A stretch of DNA of 64,000 nt from Planctomycetota bacterium (GCA_029260755.1 JAJDCQ010000108.1:121927-185926); one strand, 5' to 3'. Counted from the first letter of the stretch, positions 16,292 through 25,411 are shown. The notes: generated from the letters alone by a model not told the origin. Numbers and translations are program-made.

Positions 16292-18256
16292 ATGCGCAAG
16301 CGAGCCAGAGAAGACGGGATCAGGGGGGTGGGACGGCTCGGCGCCATCGCGGTCGCGGTCGCGGCGCTCGCGACCGGCTGCGGAGGCGGCGGCAGCTCCG
16401 GAGGAGGTAGCGGGAGCGGCGGGACGAGCAACCCGTCGACGCCCCTTCCGCCGCCCGCGAGCCCGACCGCTCCGCCCGCCGTCGTGGACTTCTCGCCGAC
16501 GGCCGCGCGTGCGTCGCAGACGAGCAACCTCGAGATCGTCTTCAACAAGGCCGTCGTGCCGACCTCCATCGTCCACGATGGCAGTCAGGCCTCGACCGTC
16601 TTCGTCGCCGAGGATCGTGACCAGAACCCCGGCGGTCAGTTCGACCTGATCGTCGGCAGCGTCGACCTCGACGCGACCGGTCGGCGCCTCCTCTGGACCC
16701 CGCCGAACGGCTTCCGGCCCGACCGCGAGATCCGCCTCGTCCTCACCGACGGCGTGCAGGACAAGGACGGCCGCGGCCTCGTGCAGGGATCGGTGAGCAG
16801 CCCGATCTCCTTCGGCGGCACGGTCAGCAACGCCGTCTTCGAGGGTCGGTTCCTGCCCGAGGCGGACCCCGCGCCGGCGCCGGCGCCCGCGCCGAGCCCG
16901 AACCCGCCCTCGCCGCCGCCGAGCAGCACTCCGCCGCCGCCGCCGCCGAGCAACCCGAACCCGCCGGCTCCGCCGCCGCCCAGCAACCCGAACCCGCCGG
17001 CCCCGCCGCCGCCCGCCCCGGCGCCCGCGCCCAGCCCGAGCTTCGTCGTCGTCGACATCGCTCCGAGCCACGGCCAGCGCCCGAGCAACCCGCGGGAGAT
17101 CCGCATCCTCTTCAGCACCGCGGTGAACCCCAGCTCGATCACGCCGCCCAACCAGCAGGGCACGAGCGTCGCGTTCCTCCAGGATCGCGACACCAACCAG
17201 GGCGGCAGCCACGACATGATCTCGGGGAGCGTCGACCTCGTCCGCAACGGTCGCGAGCTCGTCTTCTCGATCCGCAGCCAGCTCCGCAACGGCCGCGACG
17301 TCGTGATCGCGCTCACCAACAACCTGCGGGACGTGAACGGCAACCGCCTCGGCCAGGGCCGCGTCTCGGCGCCGCTCACCGCCCAGCGCGCGTTCCCGAA
17401 CCAGGTCTTCGAGAGCCGCTTCAACCCGCGGATCCAGACCTCGACCCCGGCGCCGCCGCCGCCGAGCGCGCCGCCGCCGGCTCCGACTCCGACCCCCGCG
17501 CCGGCCCCGACCCCGACCGGAAGCGGCAACATCCCCGACCCGTCGAGCTTCGTCCTCGAGGCGAACACCGACCCGTGGTATCTCGACTTCGTCCAGCGGC
17601 AGCAGTCGTTCGTGAACGACATGAACGCCCACGGGCTGCTCTCGGGCGACAACACGGTCGACAACGCGGTCTACAACCGGGTGGTCCACCAGGTCCTCCG
17701 CACCGCCTCGCTCAAGTATTTCCGGAGCGAGGACGGTCGCCGTCGGCCGGGCAACTCCCTGGCGATCTCGTTCACCACCACTCGCCCGAGCGGCACCCCC
17801 GGCCGGAGCTTCAGCCGGATGGCCGTCGGCGGGAGCAGCGGCGGCAGCGCCCTCGGCGTCGCCTCGCTCGACCCCGGCAACCGGCGCCGCGAGGACAACT
17901 CGGGCGGACGCCTCGGCGTCTTCAGCCGCTCGATCTTCGGGATGCAGAGCCGTCTCCGGACGAGCGTCCGCAGCTCCGACCGCAAGTTCGTCGACGGCAC
18001 CTACCGTCTCGGCGACGGCAGCCGCGCCGAGGACGACCGGTTCCGCTCGATCCGCACCGTGATCGCGGACTGGGGCCAGTCGATCGGCACCGTCCTCGCC
18101 CACGAGGTCGGCCACAGCGTCGGCCTCGGTCACGACGACCGCAGCCGCAACATCATGAACAGCGCCGCGTCTCCCCGGATGATGAGCGATCCGAACTCGA
18201 CGTGGTCCCGGACCCACACGAACACGCTCGCTAACAACCTCGGCGTCCAGCGGTAG
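16292..18256 (+). CDS. Secreted lipoprotein-type metalloprotease with Ig-like (Big_5) domains
   Basis: 654 aa. The N-terminal hydrophobic stretch ends LATGC (Cys30), a plausible lipobox, followed by a Gly/Ser linker. Two bacterial Ig-like domains of the SbsA/Big_5 type (about 60-195 and 250-385) share motifs: IVFNKAVVPTSI / ILFSTAVNPSSI, VAEDRDQNPGG / LQDRDTNQGG, and VFEGRF / VFESRF. Pro-rich linkers separate them; one contains two 33-bp DNA repeats (16949-17014). The C-terminal domain is a zincin: HEVGHSVGLGH at 604-614 (HExxHxxGxxH, metzincin type) followed by Met622 in NIMNSA. It probably acts at or outside the cell surface; the target is unknown. The domain around 420-560 has no recognised fold. 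Confidence 0.85.
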   Translation: MRKRAREDGIRGVGRLGAIAVAVAALATGCGGGGSSGGGSGSGGTSNPSTPLPPPASPTAPPAVVDFSPTAARASQTSNLEIVFNKAVVPTSIVHDGSQASTVFVAEDRDQNPGGQFDLIVGSVDLDATGRRLLWTPPNGFRPDREIRLVLTDGVQDKDGRGLVQGSVSSPISFGGTVSNAVFEGRFLPEADPAPAPAPAPSPNPPSPPPSSTPPPPPPSNPNPPAPPPPSNPNPPAPPPPAPAPAPSPSFVVVDIAPSHGQRPSNPREIRILFSTAVNPSSITPPNQQGTSVAFLQDRDTNQGGSHDMISGSVDLVRNGRELVFSIRSQLRNGRDVVIALTNNLRDVNGNRLGQGRVSAPLTAQRAFPNQVFESRFNPRIQTSTPAPPPPSAPPPAPTPTPAPAPTPTGSGNIPDPSSFVLEANTDPWYLDFVQRQQSFVNDMNAHGLLSGDNTVDNAVYNRVVHQVLRTASLKYFRSEDGRRRPGNSLAISFTTTRPSGTPGRSFSRMAVGGSSGGSALGVASLDPGNRRREDNSGGRLGVFSRSIFGMQSRLRTSVRSSDRKFVDGTYRLGDGSRAEDDRFRSIRTVIADWGQSIGTVLAHEVGHSVGLGHDDRSRNIMNSAASPRMMSDPNSTWSRTHTNTLANNLGVQR

Positions 18257-18307
18257 TCCGTCGCGAGTCCCGAAGCAAACGATCGAGAGATCAGAGAGAG
18301 GCGAACC

Positions 18308-19768
18308 GTGTCCAAGCTCAGCATGAAGAAGAACCCGATCGAGACCCACGACGACGCTCCCCGGAGCCAGGGTGGACGGCACCCGCGGATGGGCCGTTAC
18401 CCGGTCGACCCCGAGGTGCTCCACCGCCCGCCGAGCGTCGGCGGAGCCGCCGTGCGCCGCCCGCGATCGAGGCTCGCGTGGCGGACGGCGCTCGCCACCC
18501 TCGCGATCCTCGGCCTCGCGGCCGTGGTCGCGGGGACCGCCGCGCGGGCCGACATCATCGACCGGAGCAAGGTGACCCTCGGGCATCTGATCGACGGCAG
18601 CGACGCCGCGGTCGTCGGCCGGGTCGTCGATGTGGCGCCGCTCGACGACGGCGCGGGGCGCCTGGTCAAGCTCGCCATCGACGAGGTCGTCAAGACGGGA
18701 CCGGGCCTGGCGAGCGAGGTGATCCTCGTCGCGGCGCCGAAGGACGGCCCCGGCTACACCCTCGGCCAGCGCATCCTCATCTTCCTGCGAGTGCCACGCA
18801 CCACCGGGGAGAAGGCGCTGATCGCCAAGGGCGCGGGCGCGAAGGCCCTCCTCGGTCCCGACAACGAGTTCGGCAGCATCGTCCTCGACTCCGCCTCCGC
18901 GGACGCGATCGTCGAGGCCGCCCGCGGCCGGATCCCGACCCTGACCGGCTCGGGCGACGACCTCCGCAAGCGACTCCTCGACGAGATGGGGAGCCCCGTC
19001 GATCGGGTCGCCGAGGACGCGAGCCACGACCTCCACGCCTTCCGCGATCTCACCGAGGTCGGCAAGCGCGCCGACGAGACGGCGCGGCTCCACGAGGCGA
19101 TCGCCCGCTCGGCCGCCCTCGGTCCGGACTCGTTCCGTCGGGCCTGCGACATCGCCGGCCGAAGCGGCGCGAGCGCGACGGCCGAGACGATCACCGCGGC
19201 GGCCCTCGACCTCGCCGAGAGCCACCCCGACGAGGTCGCCACCATCACCGACGCCGCCGGCAAGGCGCTCCGTGAGCTCGACCCGGCGGCGGCGGCCGAG
19301 GCGCTCGGCTCCGCCATCGGCGACGGCAAGGAGCGCGTGCACGACGAGGGCCTCGCCGCGCGACGCGTGGCCGCGACGCGGCTCCTCGGCGAGTGCGGCG
19401 GCGAGGCCGCCCGACGGATCCTCACCGAGGCGTGCGCCGCGGGCGCGCAGCCCGAGGTGCGGCGTGCGGCGATCGCCGGCCTCGCCAGGTCGTGCGGCGA
19501 CGATGACCAGGCCGTCGACGCGCTCCTCCAGACGCTCCTCGAGGCCCCGTGCCCGAAGGATCGTCGAACGGCCGCCGCGGCGCTCTGCAGCGCCGACAGC
19601 GAGCGGGCGACCGGCGCGCTCCGGTTCGCCGCCGGCGCGCTCGCCGAGGGAAACCTCAAGCGCTTCGTCAACGACCTGCTCGTCCGACCGGAGCTCGCGC
19701 GGCGCGAGCTCCTCGACCCGAGCAGCGCCCCTTCGACCGCGGAGAAGGCCGCGGGCGCCGGGCACTGA
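18308..19768 (+). CDS. Membrane-anchored or secreted HEAT-like repeat protein
   Basis: 486 aa from GTG at 18308. Residues 1-55 are polar, then a single hydrophobic segment (TALATLAILGLAAVVAGTAARA, about 59-80) that could act as signal peptide or anchor. Residues 80-190 form a beta-rich domain (GSDAAVVGRVVDVAPL, GYTLGQRILIFLRVP), and 230-470 are helical with HEAT-like units (RRVAATRLLGECGGEAARRIL, VRRAAIAGLARSC, RRTAAAALCSA). No catalytic motif is seen. It follows the metalloprotease by 51 bp on the same strand, so the two may be co-expressed exported proteins. The function is unknown. Confidence 0.65.
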   Translation: MSKLSMKKNPIETHDDAPRSQGGRHPRMGRYPVDPEVLHRPPSVGGAAVRRPRSRLAWRTALATLAILGLAAVVAGTAARADIIDRSKVTLGHLIDGSDAAVVGRVVDVAPLDDGAGRLVKLAIDEVVKTGPGLASEVILVAAPKDGPGYTLGQRILIFLRVPRTTGEKALIAKGAGAKALLGPDNEFGSIVLDSASADAIVEAARGRIPTLTGSGDDLRKRLLDEMGSPVDRVAEDASHDLHAFRDLTEVGKRADETARLHEAIARSAALGPDSFRRACDIAGRSGASATAETITAAALDLAESHPDEVATITDAAGKALRELDPAAAAEALGSAIGDGKERVHDEGLAARRVAATRLLGECGGEAARRILTEACAAGAQPEVRRAAIAGLARSCGDDDQAVDALLQTLLEAPCPKDRRTAAAALCSADSERATGALRFAAGALAEGNLKRFVNDLLVRPELARRELLDPSSAPSTAEKAAGAGH

Positions 19769-19878
19769 GCGAGTCCCGAAGGAAGGGAGCGCAAGACTCA
19801 CAAGACAACGAGAGGCAGCCCCGCGTCGGGGTGCGTCCGGCCAGGGGCTGCCCTCAAGATCCTCCTGACCCCGTCACC

Positions 19879-19924
19879 GGGGCCCGATCGGTGGGGTGCC
19901 GATCGGGCCCTGGTCTTTTTCTTT
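19879..19924 (+). terminator. Rho-independent terminator
   Basis: Perfect 12-bp stem GGGCCCGATCGG / CCGATCGGGCCC (19880-19891 and 19899-19910) with a 7-nt loop, followed by a T-rich tract (TTTTTCTTTT, 19915-19924). It ends the metalloprotease / HEAT-protein transcript. Confidence 0.9.
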
Positions 19925-19986
19925 TGCGACGGGGCGATTAGAATCCGCGCTTCCATCCGAGAGGACGCCTCCAGGAAGCCAACTCC

Positions 19987-22626
19987 TTGTCCTTGTCCGG
20001 GATCACCCGCCCACGCCGGGTCATCGCCGTCGTCTCGATCGCGCTCCTGACGGCGATCGGTGCGGCCGCGCGGCCCGCGCACGCCCAGGACACCCAGCTC
20101 CTCGGGGGCGATGCCGGTCAGTCGGTCCGCGCGAAGGTGCAGCGCCTCGTCGCGCAGCGCGAGGGCGAGCAGGTCTACGCCCTCCTCGGCGACGTGCGGG
20201 TCGTCGTCGGCGACGCCCTCGTCCTGGCCGACGGCGCCGTCCTGTGGGTCGACCCGAAGAAGAAGGGCGTCGCCGCGTTCCGTGCCCTCTATGCCGAGGG
20301 GGCGGTCCGCCTGGCCGCCCTCGGGGCGTCGTTCGAGGCCGACCGCGTCGTGTGGGACATCGCCGCGGGCGAGGCGCGCTTCGAGAACGCGTTCTTCTCG
20401 CTCTCGCCGCGCAACGTGGCCGCCGCGATCGAGGAGGAGCGCCGCCGGGCAATGCTCTTCGCCTTCGGCACCCGCGGCGTCGAGCCCTACGACCCCGCGG
20501 GCGGCGGGGCGACGATCGAGGGCGGAGCGAGCCCGAGCGCGCCCCGCGAGCCACCGATCCTGGGCCGGGCCGACGAGGCGCGCCTCGGCGGGCTCGAGAT
20601 GAAGAAGAAGCGCATCCTCATAGGGCGCGTCGAGGCGACCGGCGCCGTCGTCTCGATCGCGCCCCTCCACGTGCGGATGGAGAGCGTCGTCGTCGAGCCC
20701 GACGAGGACGCGGCCCGCGACGACGCCGCGGCCCCGATCCCGCCCGGCGACGACGCCGGCGCCGGCGCCCCCTCCGAGACCGCCGGGACGAGCCCGGCCT
20801 TCGAGGGAGGCAGCGACGGCGCCCGCCGGATCTCCGCCCCGCCCGCCCGCGGGAGCGGGGCGCGGTGGATCCGCCCCGGCGCGATCCGGCTCGAGCTCGA
20901 CACCGGTCTCTTCGAGGAGCCGATCGGCATCCCCTGGCCGCTGCGATTCGCGTGGAACACCGCCTGGGCGCCCTACATCCCGCGAGTCCGCGTCGGACAG
21001 AGCGGCGAGTTCGGCGCGTTCATCCTCACCGACTGGCCGGTCCCGCTCCCGACGATCGGCTCGCCGACCGGCGGCCCGCTCCGGAGCGAGGTCAACTTCG
21101 AGGTCGACTACTACGGCGAGCGCGGACCGGGCGGCGGCGTCGACCTCGAGCTCCAGGCGGACGACTGGCAGACGCTGATCGACACCTACTACGTCCACGA
21201 CGACGGCGAGGACGACGACGGGATCGACGCGCCGAACGACGACCGGAGCCGGGCCTACTTCCTCCATCGCCACAGGCTCCCGCTCGGGATCCAGCTCGAC
21301 GCCGAGGTGCAGTACCTCTCGGACGCCGGCTTCCTGAACGAGTTCTTCGAGCGCGAGGCGAAGGAGGAGAAGCCGCCCGAGACCTACCTCCACGGCCGCT
21401 GGGCCGACGGCGACCACGGCATCCAGCTCACCGGCCGCTGGCGCCTCAACCGGTTCGATGAGGACATCGTCGGCGGCGGCGTCTACGTCGAGGAGCTGCC
21501 GAAGCTCGTCTACCAGCTCCAGCCGCGGCCGCTCTTCACCGAGCCGCTCGCCGGCGGCACGTTCTACTTCCGGAGCCGGGCCGAGCTGGCGAACTTCCGG
21601 CGACGCGAGCGGATCGGTCGCGTCGACTTCGACGACCGCAGCGTCCGGGCGGACCTCCTCGGCCAGGCGACCTATCAGAACCACCTCGGCCCGCTCCGGC
21701 TCACCGGCGACCTCGGCGGCCGCTACACCTTCTACGAGCGGCGCGCCGTCCCCGAGGACTCGATCCCGCGGTTCCAGCAGATCGGCAACGTCGCGATCTT
21801 CAACGGGACCGACCGCGGCTTCTTCGTCGACAGCCTCTCGCGCTGGATCGGCTTCGGCACGATCGCGCTGTCGACCGACGCCTGGCGCGCGTTCCGGGTC
21901 GAGAGCGAGACGCTCGACTGGACCGGGCTGCGCCACGTCTTCACTCCATCCATCGGCTACACCCACTTCTACAAGGTGGACCAGGACCCGGGCGACCTCC
22001 TCCAGTTCGACGAGATCGACGCGTTCCGCGAGACCGAGTTCTTCTTCCTGAACCTCCGCAACCGCCTCCAGACCCGCCGCCTCGACGGCGTCCTCGACGT
22101 CGTCGACCTCGAGCTCGAGGCGCGGTTCTTCCCCCATCCGGGCGACGAGTTCGAGCGCCGCAAGCTCGACGTCATCGCCGGAGACCTGCGCGTGCGGCCC
22201 GCGCGCTGGCTCACCGGGCGGTGGAAGGCCGACTACGACCCCGAGGGCGGCGGCTTCGAGCGGAGCGACGCGATCATCGGGGTCGGCATCGGCGACCGGG
22301 CGTGGGTGCGCCTCTTCCACAACTACTCCGACGGAGACGGCGCGATCGCGGGGACGAACGCCGTCGGCTTCGACCTCGTCGTCGGCCTCACCGACCGCTG
22401 GAGCCTGCGCCTCCGCGAGCAGTACGACTTCGAGGAGGACGACTTCATCAAGCACGAGCTGACGATCCGCCGCCTGATCGACTCGTTCGTCCTCGACCTC
22501 AACTTCTCGATCGACGGGGGCGAGAACGACGACTTCTCGTTCAGCGTGAGCATCCTCCCGCGCTGGCTCCTCGGACGCGGCGACGCGTTCGAGGGCGACG
22601 CCCGGACGCGGGACCTCGCCTATTGA
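19987..22626 (+). CDS. LptD/OstA-like outer membrane assembly protein
   Basis: 879 aa, TTG start at 19987. The signal peptide (VIAVVSIALLTAIGAAARPAHA) is followed by an OstA/LptA-like N-terminal region (RLVAQREGEQVYALLGDVRVVVGDALVLADGAVLW), two further OstA-like stretches, an acidic low-complexity insert around 235-285, and a long C-terminal beta-barrel from about 310. The barrel shows alternating aromatic/polar strands: RSEVNFEVDYYGERG, YFLHRHRLPLGIQLDAEVQYLSD, GDHGIQLTGRWRLNRFD, FTPSIGYTHFYKV and SFVLDLNFSIDGGENDDFSFSVSILP. LptD inserts lipopolysaccharide into the outer membrane; here lipid export is likely but not proved, because LptE and the other lpt genes are absent. A terminator upstream separates it from the previous genes. 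Confidence 0.75.
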   Translation: MSLSGITRPRRVIAVVSIALLTAIGAAARPAHAQDTQLLGGDAGQSVRAKVQRLVAQREGEQVYALLGDVRVVVGDALVLADGAVLWVDPKKKGVAAFRALYAEGAVRLAALGASFEADRVVWDIAAGEARFENAFFSLSPRNVAAAIEEERRRAMLFAFGTRGVEPYDPAGGGATIEGGASPSAPREPPILGRADEARLGGLEMKKKRILIGRVEATGAVVSIAPLHVRMESVVVEPDEDAARDDAAAPIPPGDDAGAGAPSETAGTSPAFEGGSDGARRISAPPARGSGARWIRPGAIRLELDTGLFEEPIGIPWPLRFAWNTAWAPYIPRVRVGQSGEFGAFILTDWPVPLPTIGSPTGGPLRSEVNFEVDYYGERGPGGGVDLELQADDWQTLIDTYYVHDDGEDDDGIDAPNDDRSRAYFLHRHRLPLGIQLDAEVQYLSDAGFLNEFFEREAKEEKPPETYLHGRWADGDHGIQLTGRWRLNRFDEDIVGGGVYVEELPKLVYQLQPRPLFTEPLAGGTFYFRSRAELANFRRRERIGRVDFDDRSVRADLLGQATYQNHLGPLRLTGDLGGRYTFYERRAVPEDSIPRFQQIGNVAIFNGTDRGFFVDSLSRWIGFGTIALSTDAWRAFRVESETLDWTGLRHVFTPSIGYTHFYKVDQDPGDLLQFDEIDAFRETEFFFLNLRNRLQTRRLDGVLDVVDLELEARFFPHPGDEFERRKLDVIAGDLRVRPARWLTGRWKADYDPEGGGFERSDAIIGVGIGDRAWVRLFHNYSDGDGAIAGTNAVGFDLVVGLTDRWSLRLREQYDFEEDDFIKHELTIRRLIDSFVLDLNFSIDGGENDDFSFSVSILPRWLLGRGDAFEGDARTRDLAY

Positions 22627-22645
22627 GGTCGCGGGATCGAGGAAT

Positions 22646-22892
22646 CGGCTTCGCCTTCGGCGAAGTGGATGTCACCACGGAGACACGGAGAACACGGAGG
22701 ATTCAGGGAGCAACGCGGGCATCGCCTACCGGGCTGGTTGGCGTCGCTCGGCGACGAGGTTGGAACGACGGAGGCGCGGAGGGACTTCGATGACGCCCGA
22801 TCTCCGCCGGATTGCTCCGGGCGCACTCCGTGGCCCCTCCGTGCTCTCCGTGCCTCCGTGGTGAACATCCTGCTCGCCGAAGGCGAGCCTCG
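22646..22892. repeat. CACGGAG-family intergenic inverted repeat element
   Basis: Left end: palindrome TTCGCCTTCGGCGAA (22650-22664), a GGATGT spacer, then an array CACCACGGAGACACGGAG... of about 9-bp units (22673-22700). Right end in inverted orientation: CTCCGTGCTCTCCGTGCCTC... (22838-22860) and the hairpin CTCGCCGAAGGCGAG (22873-22887). The 130-bp centre has no gene. A second copy of the same family is at 57774-57994. The element fills most of the gap between the LptD-like gene and coaD. Confidence 0.85.
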
Positions 22893-22954
22893 AATCGCTG
22901 TCCATCACCCCGGACCCGTGACCGTCCGGGCAAGCAGAAGGAGGGCCGAGTGTC

Positions 22955-23446
22955 ATGTCCGACGACAAGATCGCCGTCTACCCCGGCTCGTTCGACCCGA
23001 CGACCAACGGTCACCTCGACGTGATCCGTCGCGGGGCCGATCTCTTCGACCGCCTCGTCGTGGCCGTCGCGAACAACCCGTCGAAGTCGCCGATGTTCTC
23101 GCGCGACGAACGGATCGCGATCATCCGCGAGCTGACCGCCGACCTCGACAACGTCGAGGTCTCGGGGTTCGAGGGGCTCATCGTCGACCTCGCGAAGGAG
23201 CGATCGGCGACCGCCATCCTCCGCGGCGTCCGCACCTACTCCGACTTCGAGTACGAGTTCCAGATGGCGCTCACGAACCGGGCCGTGGGCGGCGTCGAGA
23301 CGGTGTTCGTGATCACCAAGGCGAGCTACTCGTTCGTCAGCAGCCGGCTCATCAAGGAGGTGGCGAGCATGGGCGGCGACATCTCCTCGTTCGTCCCCGA
23401 GACGGTGCTGAAGAAGGTGCACGAGAAGCTCGGTCGCGCGAGCTGA
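22955..23446 (+). CDS. coaD: Phosphopantetheine adenylyltransferase
   Basis: 163-aa CoaD, which adenylylates 4'-phosphopantetheine to dephospho-CoA, the penultimate step of coenzyme A synthesis. It has the nucleotidyltransferase signature TNGHLDVI near residue 17, PGSFDPTTNGH at the start, RGVRTYSDFEYEFQMALTNR in the middle and YSFVSSRLIKEVASMGGDIS near the end. Full length for the family. A ribosome-binding site (AGGAGGG) precedes the ATG. It is followed by the DUF151 and uracil-DNA glycosylase genes on the same strand with gaps of 87 and 32 bp. Confidence 0.97.
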   Translation: MSDDKIAVYPGSFDPTTNGHLDVIRRGADLFDRLVVAVANNPSKSPMFSRDERIAIIRELTADLDNVEVSGFEGLIVDLAKERSATAILRGVRTYSDFEYEFQMALTNRAVGGVETVFVITKASYSFVSSRLIKEVASMGGDISSFVPETVLKKVHEKLGRAS

Positions 23447-23533
23447 CGCCGATCGCGCCTCGAACCGGGCGCCCTTGACGCGTTCCCGGCACGCTACGTA
23501 TCATCCCGGGGTCCCTACGGAAACGCGCCTTCC

Positions 23534-24133
23534 ATGTCGGAAAACCTCCATCCGGTCCGCATCAAGAAGGTCCTGGGTCCGACCCAGACCGGCACGGCGG
23601 TCCTGCTCGGCACCGACGAGAAGACCTTCGTGATGTTCGTGGGGATCTACGAGGGCGCCGCCCTCATCCGGGAGCTCCAGAACGAGGTCCCTCCGCGCCC
23701 GCTCACCCACGAGCTGCTCTGCTACATCCTCACCGGCTTCGACATCGAGGTGAAGCGGATCGTGATCTCGGACATCGTCGACAACACCTTCTGCGCGACC
23801 CTGGTGCTCGAGCAGAAGGTGCGCGACGAGGACGAGGCGTGGGTCGGCAAGCGCAACGAGGTGCGGATCGACGCGCGGCCGAGCGACTGCCTCGTGATCG
23901 CGTTGAAGGAGAAGAAGGAGATCTTCGTCACCGACGCCGTCCTCGAGAAGGTGCGCGACTTCAGCGAGGAGGCGGGCGCGCTCGGCGGCAAGCCGTTCGA
24001 GAAGTTCGGCTCGTTCGGGCTCAAGGAGTTCGAGGTCGACGCCGAGCTCAAGGATGAGCTCGACGGGCAGGACTTCGACCTCGGCGCGGGCGGCCCGCCG
24101 CCCGCGCCCCCCGCCGACGAAGACGAAGACTGA
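23534..24133 (+). CDS. Bifunctional nuclease-domain (DUF151/BFN) protein
   Basis: 199 aa. Residues 5-140 match the BFN/DUF151 domain: KKVLGPTQTGTAVLLG, FVMFVGIYEGAALIRELQ, RPLTHELLCYILTGFDIEVKRIVISDI, FCATLVLEQKV and the typical IDARPSDCLVIALKEKKEIFV. Characterised plant and bacterial members have RNase/DNase activity, but most bacterial copies are unstudied. Residues 150-199 are a charged, Pro-rich tail ending DEDED. There is no signal peptide, so it is cytoplasmic. It probably shares a transcript with the following uracil-DNA glycosylase gene. Confidence 0.85.
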   Translation: MSENLHPVRIKKVLGPTQTGTAVLLGTDEKTFVMFVGIYEGAALIRELQNEVPPRPLTHELLCYILTGFDIEVKRIVISDIVDNTFCATLVLEQKVRDEDEAWVGKRNEVRIDARPSDCLVIALKEKKEIFVTDAVLEKVRDFSEEAGALGGKPFEKFGSFGLKEFEVDAELKDELDGQDFDLGAGGPPPAPPADEDED

Positions 24134-24165
24134 CCCCAGAGGCTCGCAGCGGGAGCCGAGCGACC

Positions 24166-25260
24166 GTGACCGAGCCATCCCCGATCCCCGACGACGAGCA
24201 TCCCGGCAGCGAGGCGGCGCGCCTCCGCGATCAGGCGGCGCTCCAGCTCGAGGCCTGGCAGATCCTGGGCGGAGCGGACTTCCCCGTCCTGCGCCGCACG
24301 CCGGCGCGGCGCCGGCCGAGCGGGGCGAGCACGAGCGAGCCGTCGCCCGCATCCCCCGCACTCCCGGTCGAGCCTCCCGCCGAGGCGCGCGCCGAGGAGG
24401 CGCCGCCTCCGCGGGCGACCCCGCCGCAAGCGCACGACCCCGAGCGCGTCCCCTCGCCCCGGACGCCGAGCCCGCCGCTGCGGCGAACCGCCGAGCCGGT
24501 CGGCGCCCTCTTCGGCGGACCGCGAGAGACGGCCCGTCGAGGCGGCCCCGACGACGACGCCGCGGACGCGCGCGGCCCCGACGGCCCGGTCGAGGTCGGA
24601 CGGGTCTCCGCCTCGGACCGCGATCGCCTCCTCGAGGAGCGGCGCGCCGCGCTCGCTCCGATCGAGGCGGAGGCCCGCGCGTGCTCCGCCTGCCGTCTCT
24701 GCGAGAAGCGCACCCAGGTCGCGTTCTCGGACGGGAGCCCGCTCTCGGAGCTCATGGTCATCGGCGAGGCGCCGGGCCACGACGAGGACGTCCAGGGCGT
24801 TCCGTTCGTCGGCGCGGCCGGAAGACTTCTGACGAACATCATCCGCGCCATGGGGCTTCAGCGTGAGGATGTATACATAGCCAACATCATCAAGTGTCGG
24901 CCGCCGGGAAACCGGAATCCGACGCCGGACGAGATCGGGGCGTGCCGTCCCTACCTCGAGCGGCAGATCGAGATCGTGCGGCCGAAGGTGATCTGCGTCG
25001 TCGGCAAGAGCGCCGGCGTCGGGCTGGGTCTCATGACGGAGAAGGACGCCATGTGGCGATTCCGTGGCAGGTTTCACGACTACCGCCCGTCATCGGCCGA
25101 TGTGGCCGGACCATCCATCCCGGTGATGATCACCTACCACCCGGCGTACCTGCTCCGGAACCCGGACGACAAACGCAAGGTCTGGGAGGACGTGCAGAAG
25201 ATCATGCCCTTGCTCAGCGAGGCCCGGGGGGGGCCGAGCGAGGGCACGAAGGGGGGCTGA
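24166..25260 (+). CDS. Family 4 uracil-DNA glycosylase with long disordered N terminus
   Basis: 364 aa from GTG at 24166. Residues 165-355 form the iron-sulfur uracil-DNA glycosylase (UDGa type): cluster cysteines in CSACRLC and in the pair IKCRPPGNRNPTPDEIGAC, motif GEAPGHDEDVQGVPFVGAAGRLL for the uracil pocket, and TYHPAYLLRNP near the end. It removes uracil from DNA in base excision repair. The N-terminal 160 residues are Pro/Arg/Glu-rich and probably disordered; they begin with a short helix (EAARLRDQAALQLEAWQILGG) also seen in other fused UDG/SPO1-polymerase-like proteins. The last codons (GGPSEGTKGG) are low-complexity. Confidence 0.9.
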   Translation: MTEPSPIPDDEHPGSEAARLRDQAALQLEAWQILGGADFPVLRRTPARRRPSGASTSEPSPASPALPVEPPAEARAEEAPPPRATPPQAHDPERVPSPRTPSPPLRRTAEPVGALFGGPRETARRGGPDDDAADARGPDGPVEVGRVSASDRDRLLEERRAALAPIEAEARACSACRLCEKRTQVAFSDGSPLSELMVIGEAPGHDEDVQGVPFVGAAGRLLTNIIRAMGLQREDVYIANIIKCRPPGNRNPTPDEIGACRPYLERQIEIVRPKVICVVGKSAGVGLGLMTEKDAMWRFRGRFHDYRPSSADVAGPSIPVMITYHPAYLLRNPDDKRKVWEDVQKIMPLLSEARGGPSEGTKGG

Positions 25261-25382
25261 GGGAGGAGAAGCCGGGTGAGGGCCGGGCGATCCTCGGGAC
25301 GCGAGCGAGCGGACGCACCGAGCGGACGAGCGGTGGGCGGCGCCAAGCCGTTCTCCCTTCGAGGCATCGGTGTGCCGCAAGC

Positions 25383-25411
25383 TTGACAACGGGTTGGGGA
25401 GCCGCTATAAT
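25383..25411 (+). promoter_or_regulatory. Consensus sigma70 promoter of the pilus operon
   Basis: TTGACA (25383-25388), a 17-bp spacer, TATAAT (25406-25411): both hexamers match the Escherichia coli consensus perfectly, which is striking in such GC-rich DNA. The next start codon (pilM-like gene) is at 25616, giving a leader of about 200 nt that contains a GGGCA/TGCCC hairpin near 25525-25543 but no riboswitch that I recognise. The rest of the 25261-25382 gap holds nothing clear. Confidence 0.85.

Noticed and set aside
16199..19801. Antisense frame of 1200 codons opposite the metalloprotease and HEAT-like genes
   Set aside because: No recognisable domains; composition typical of a shadow frame.
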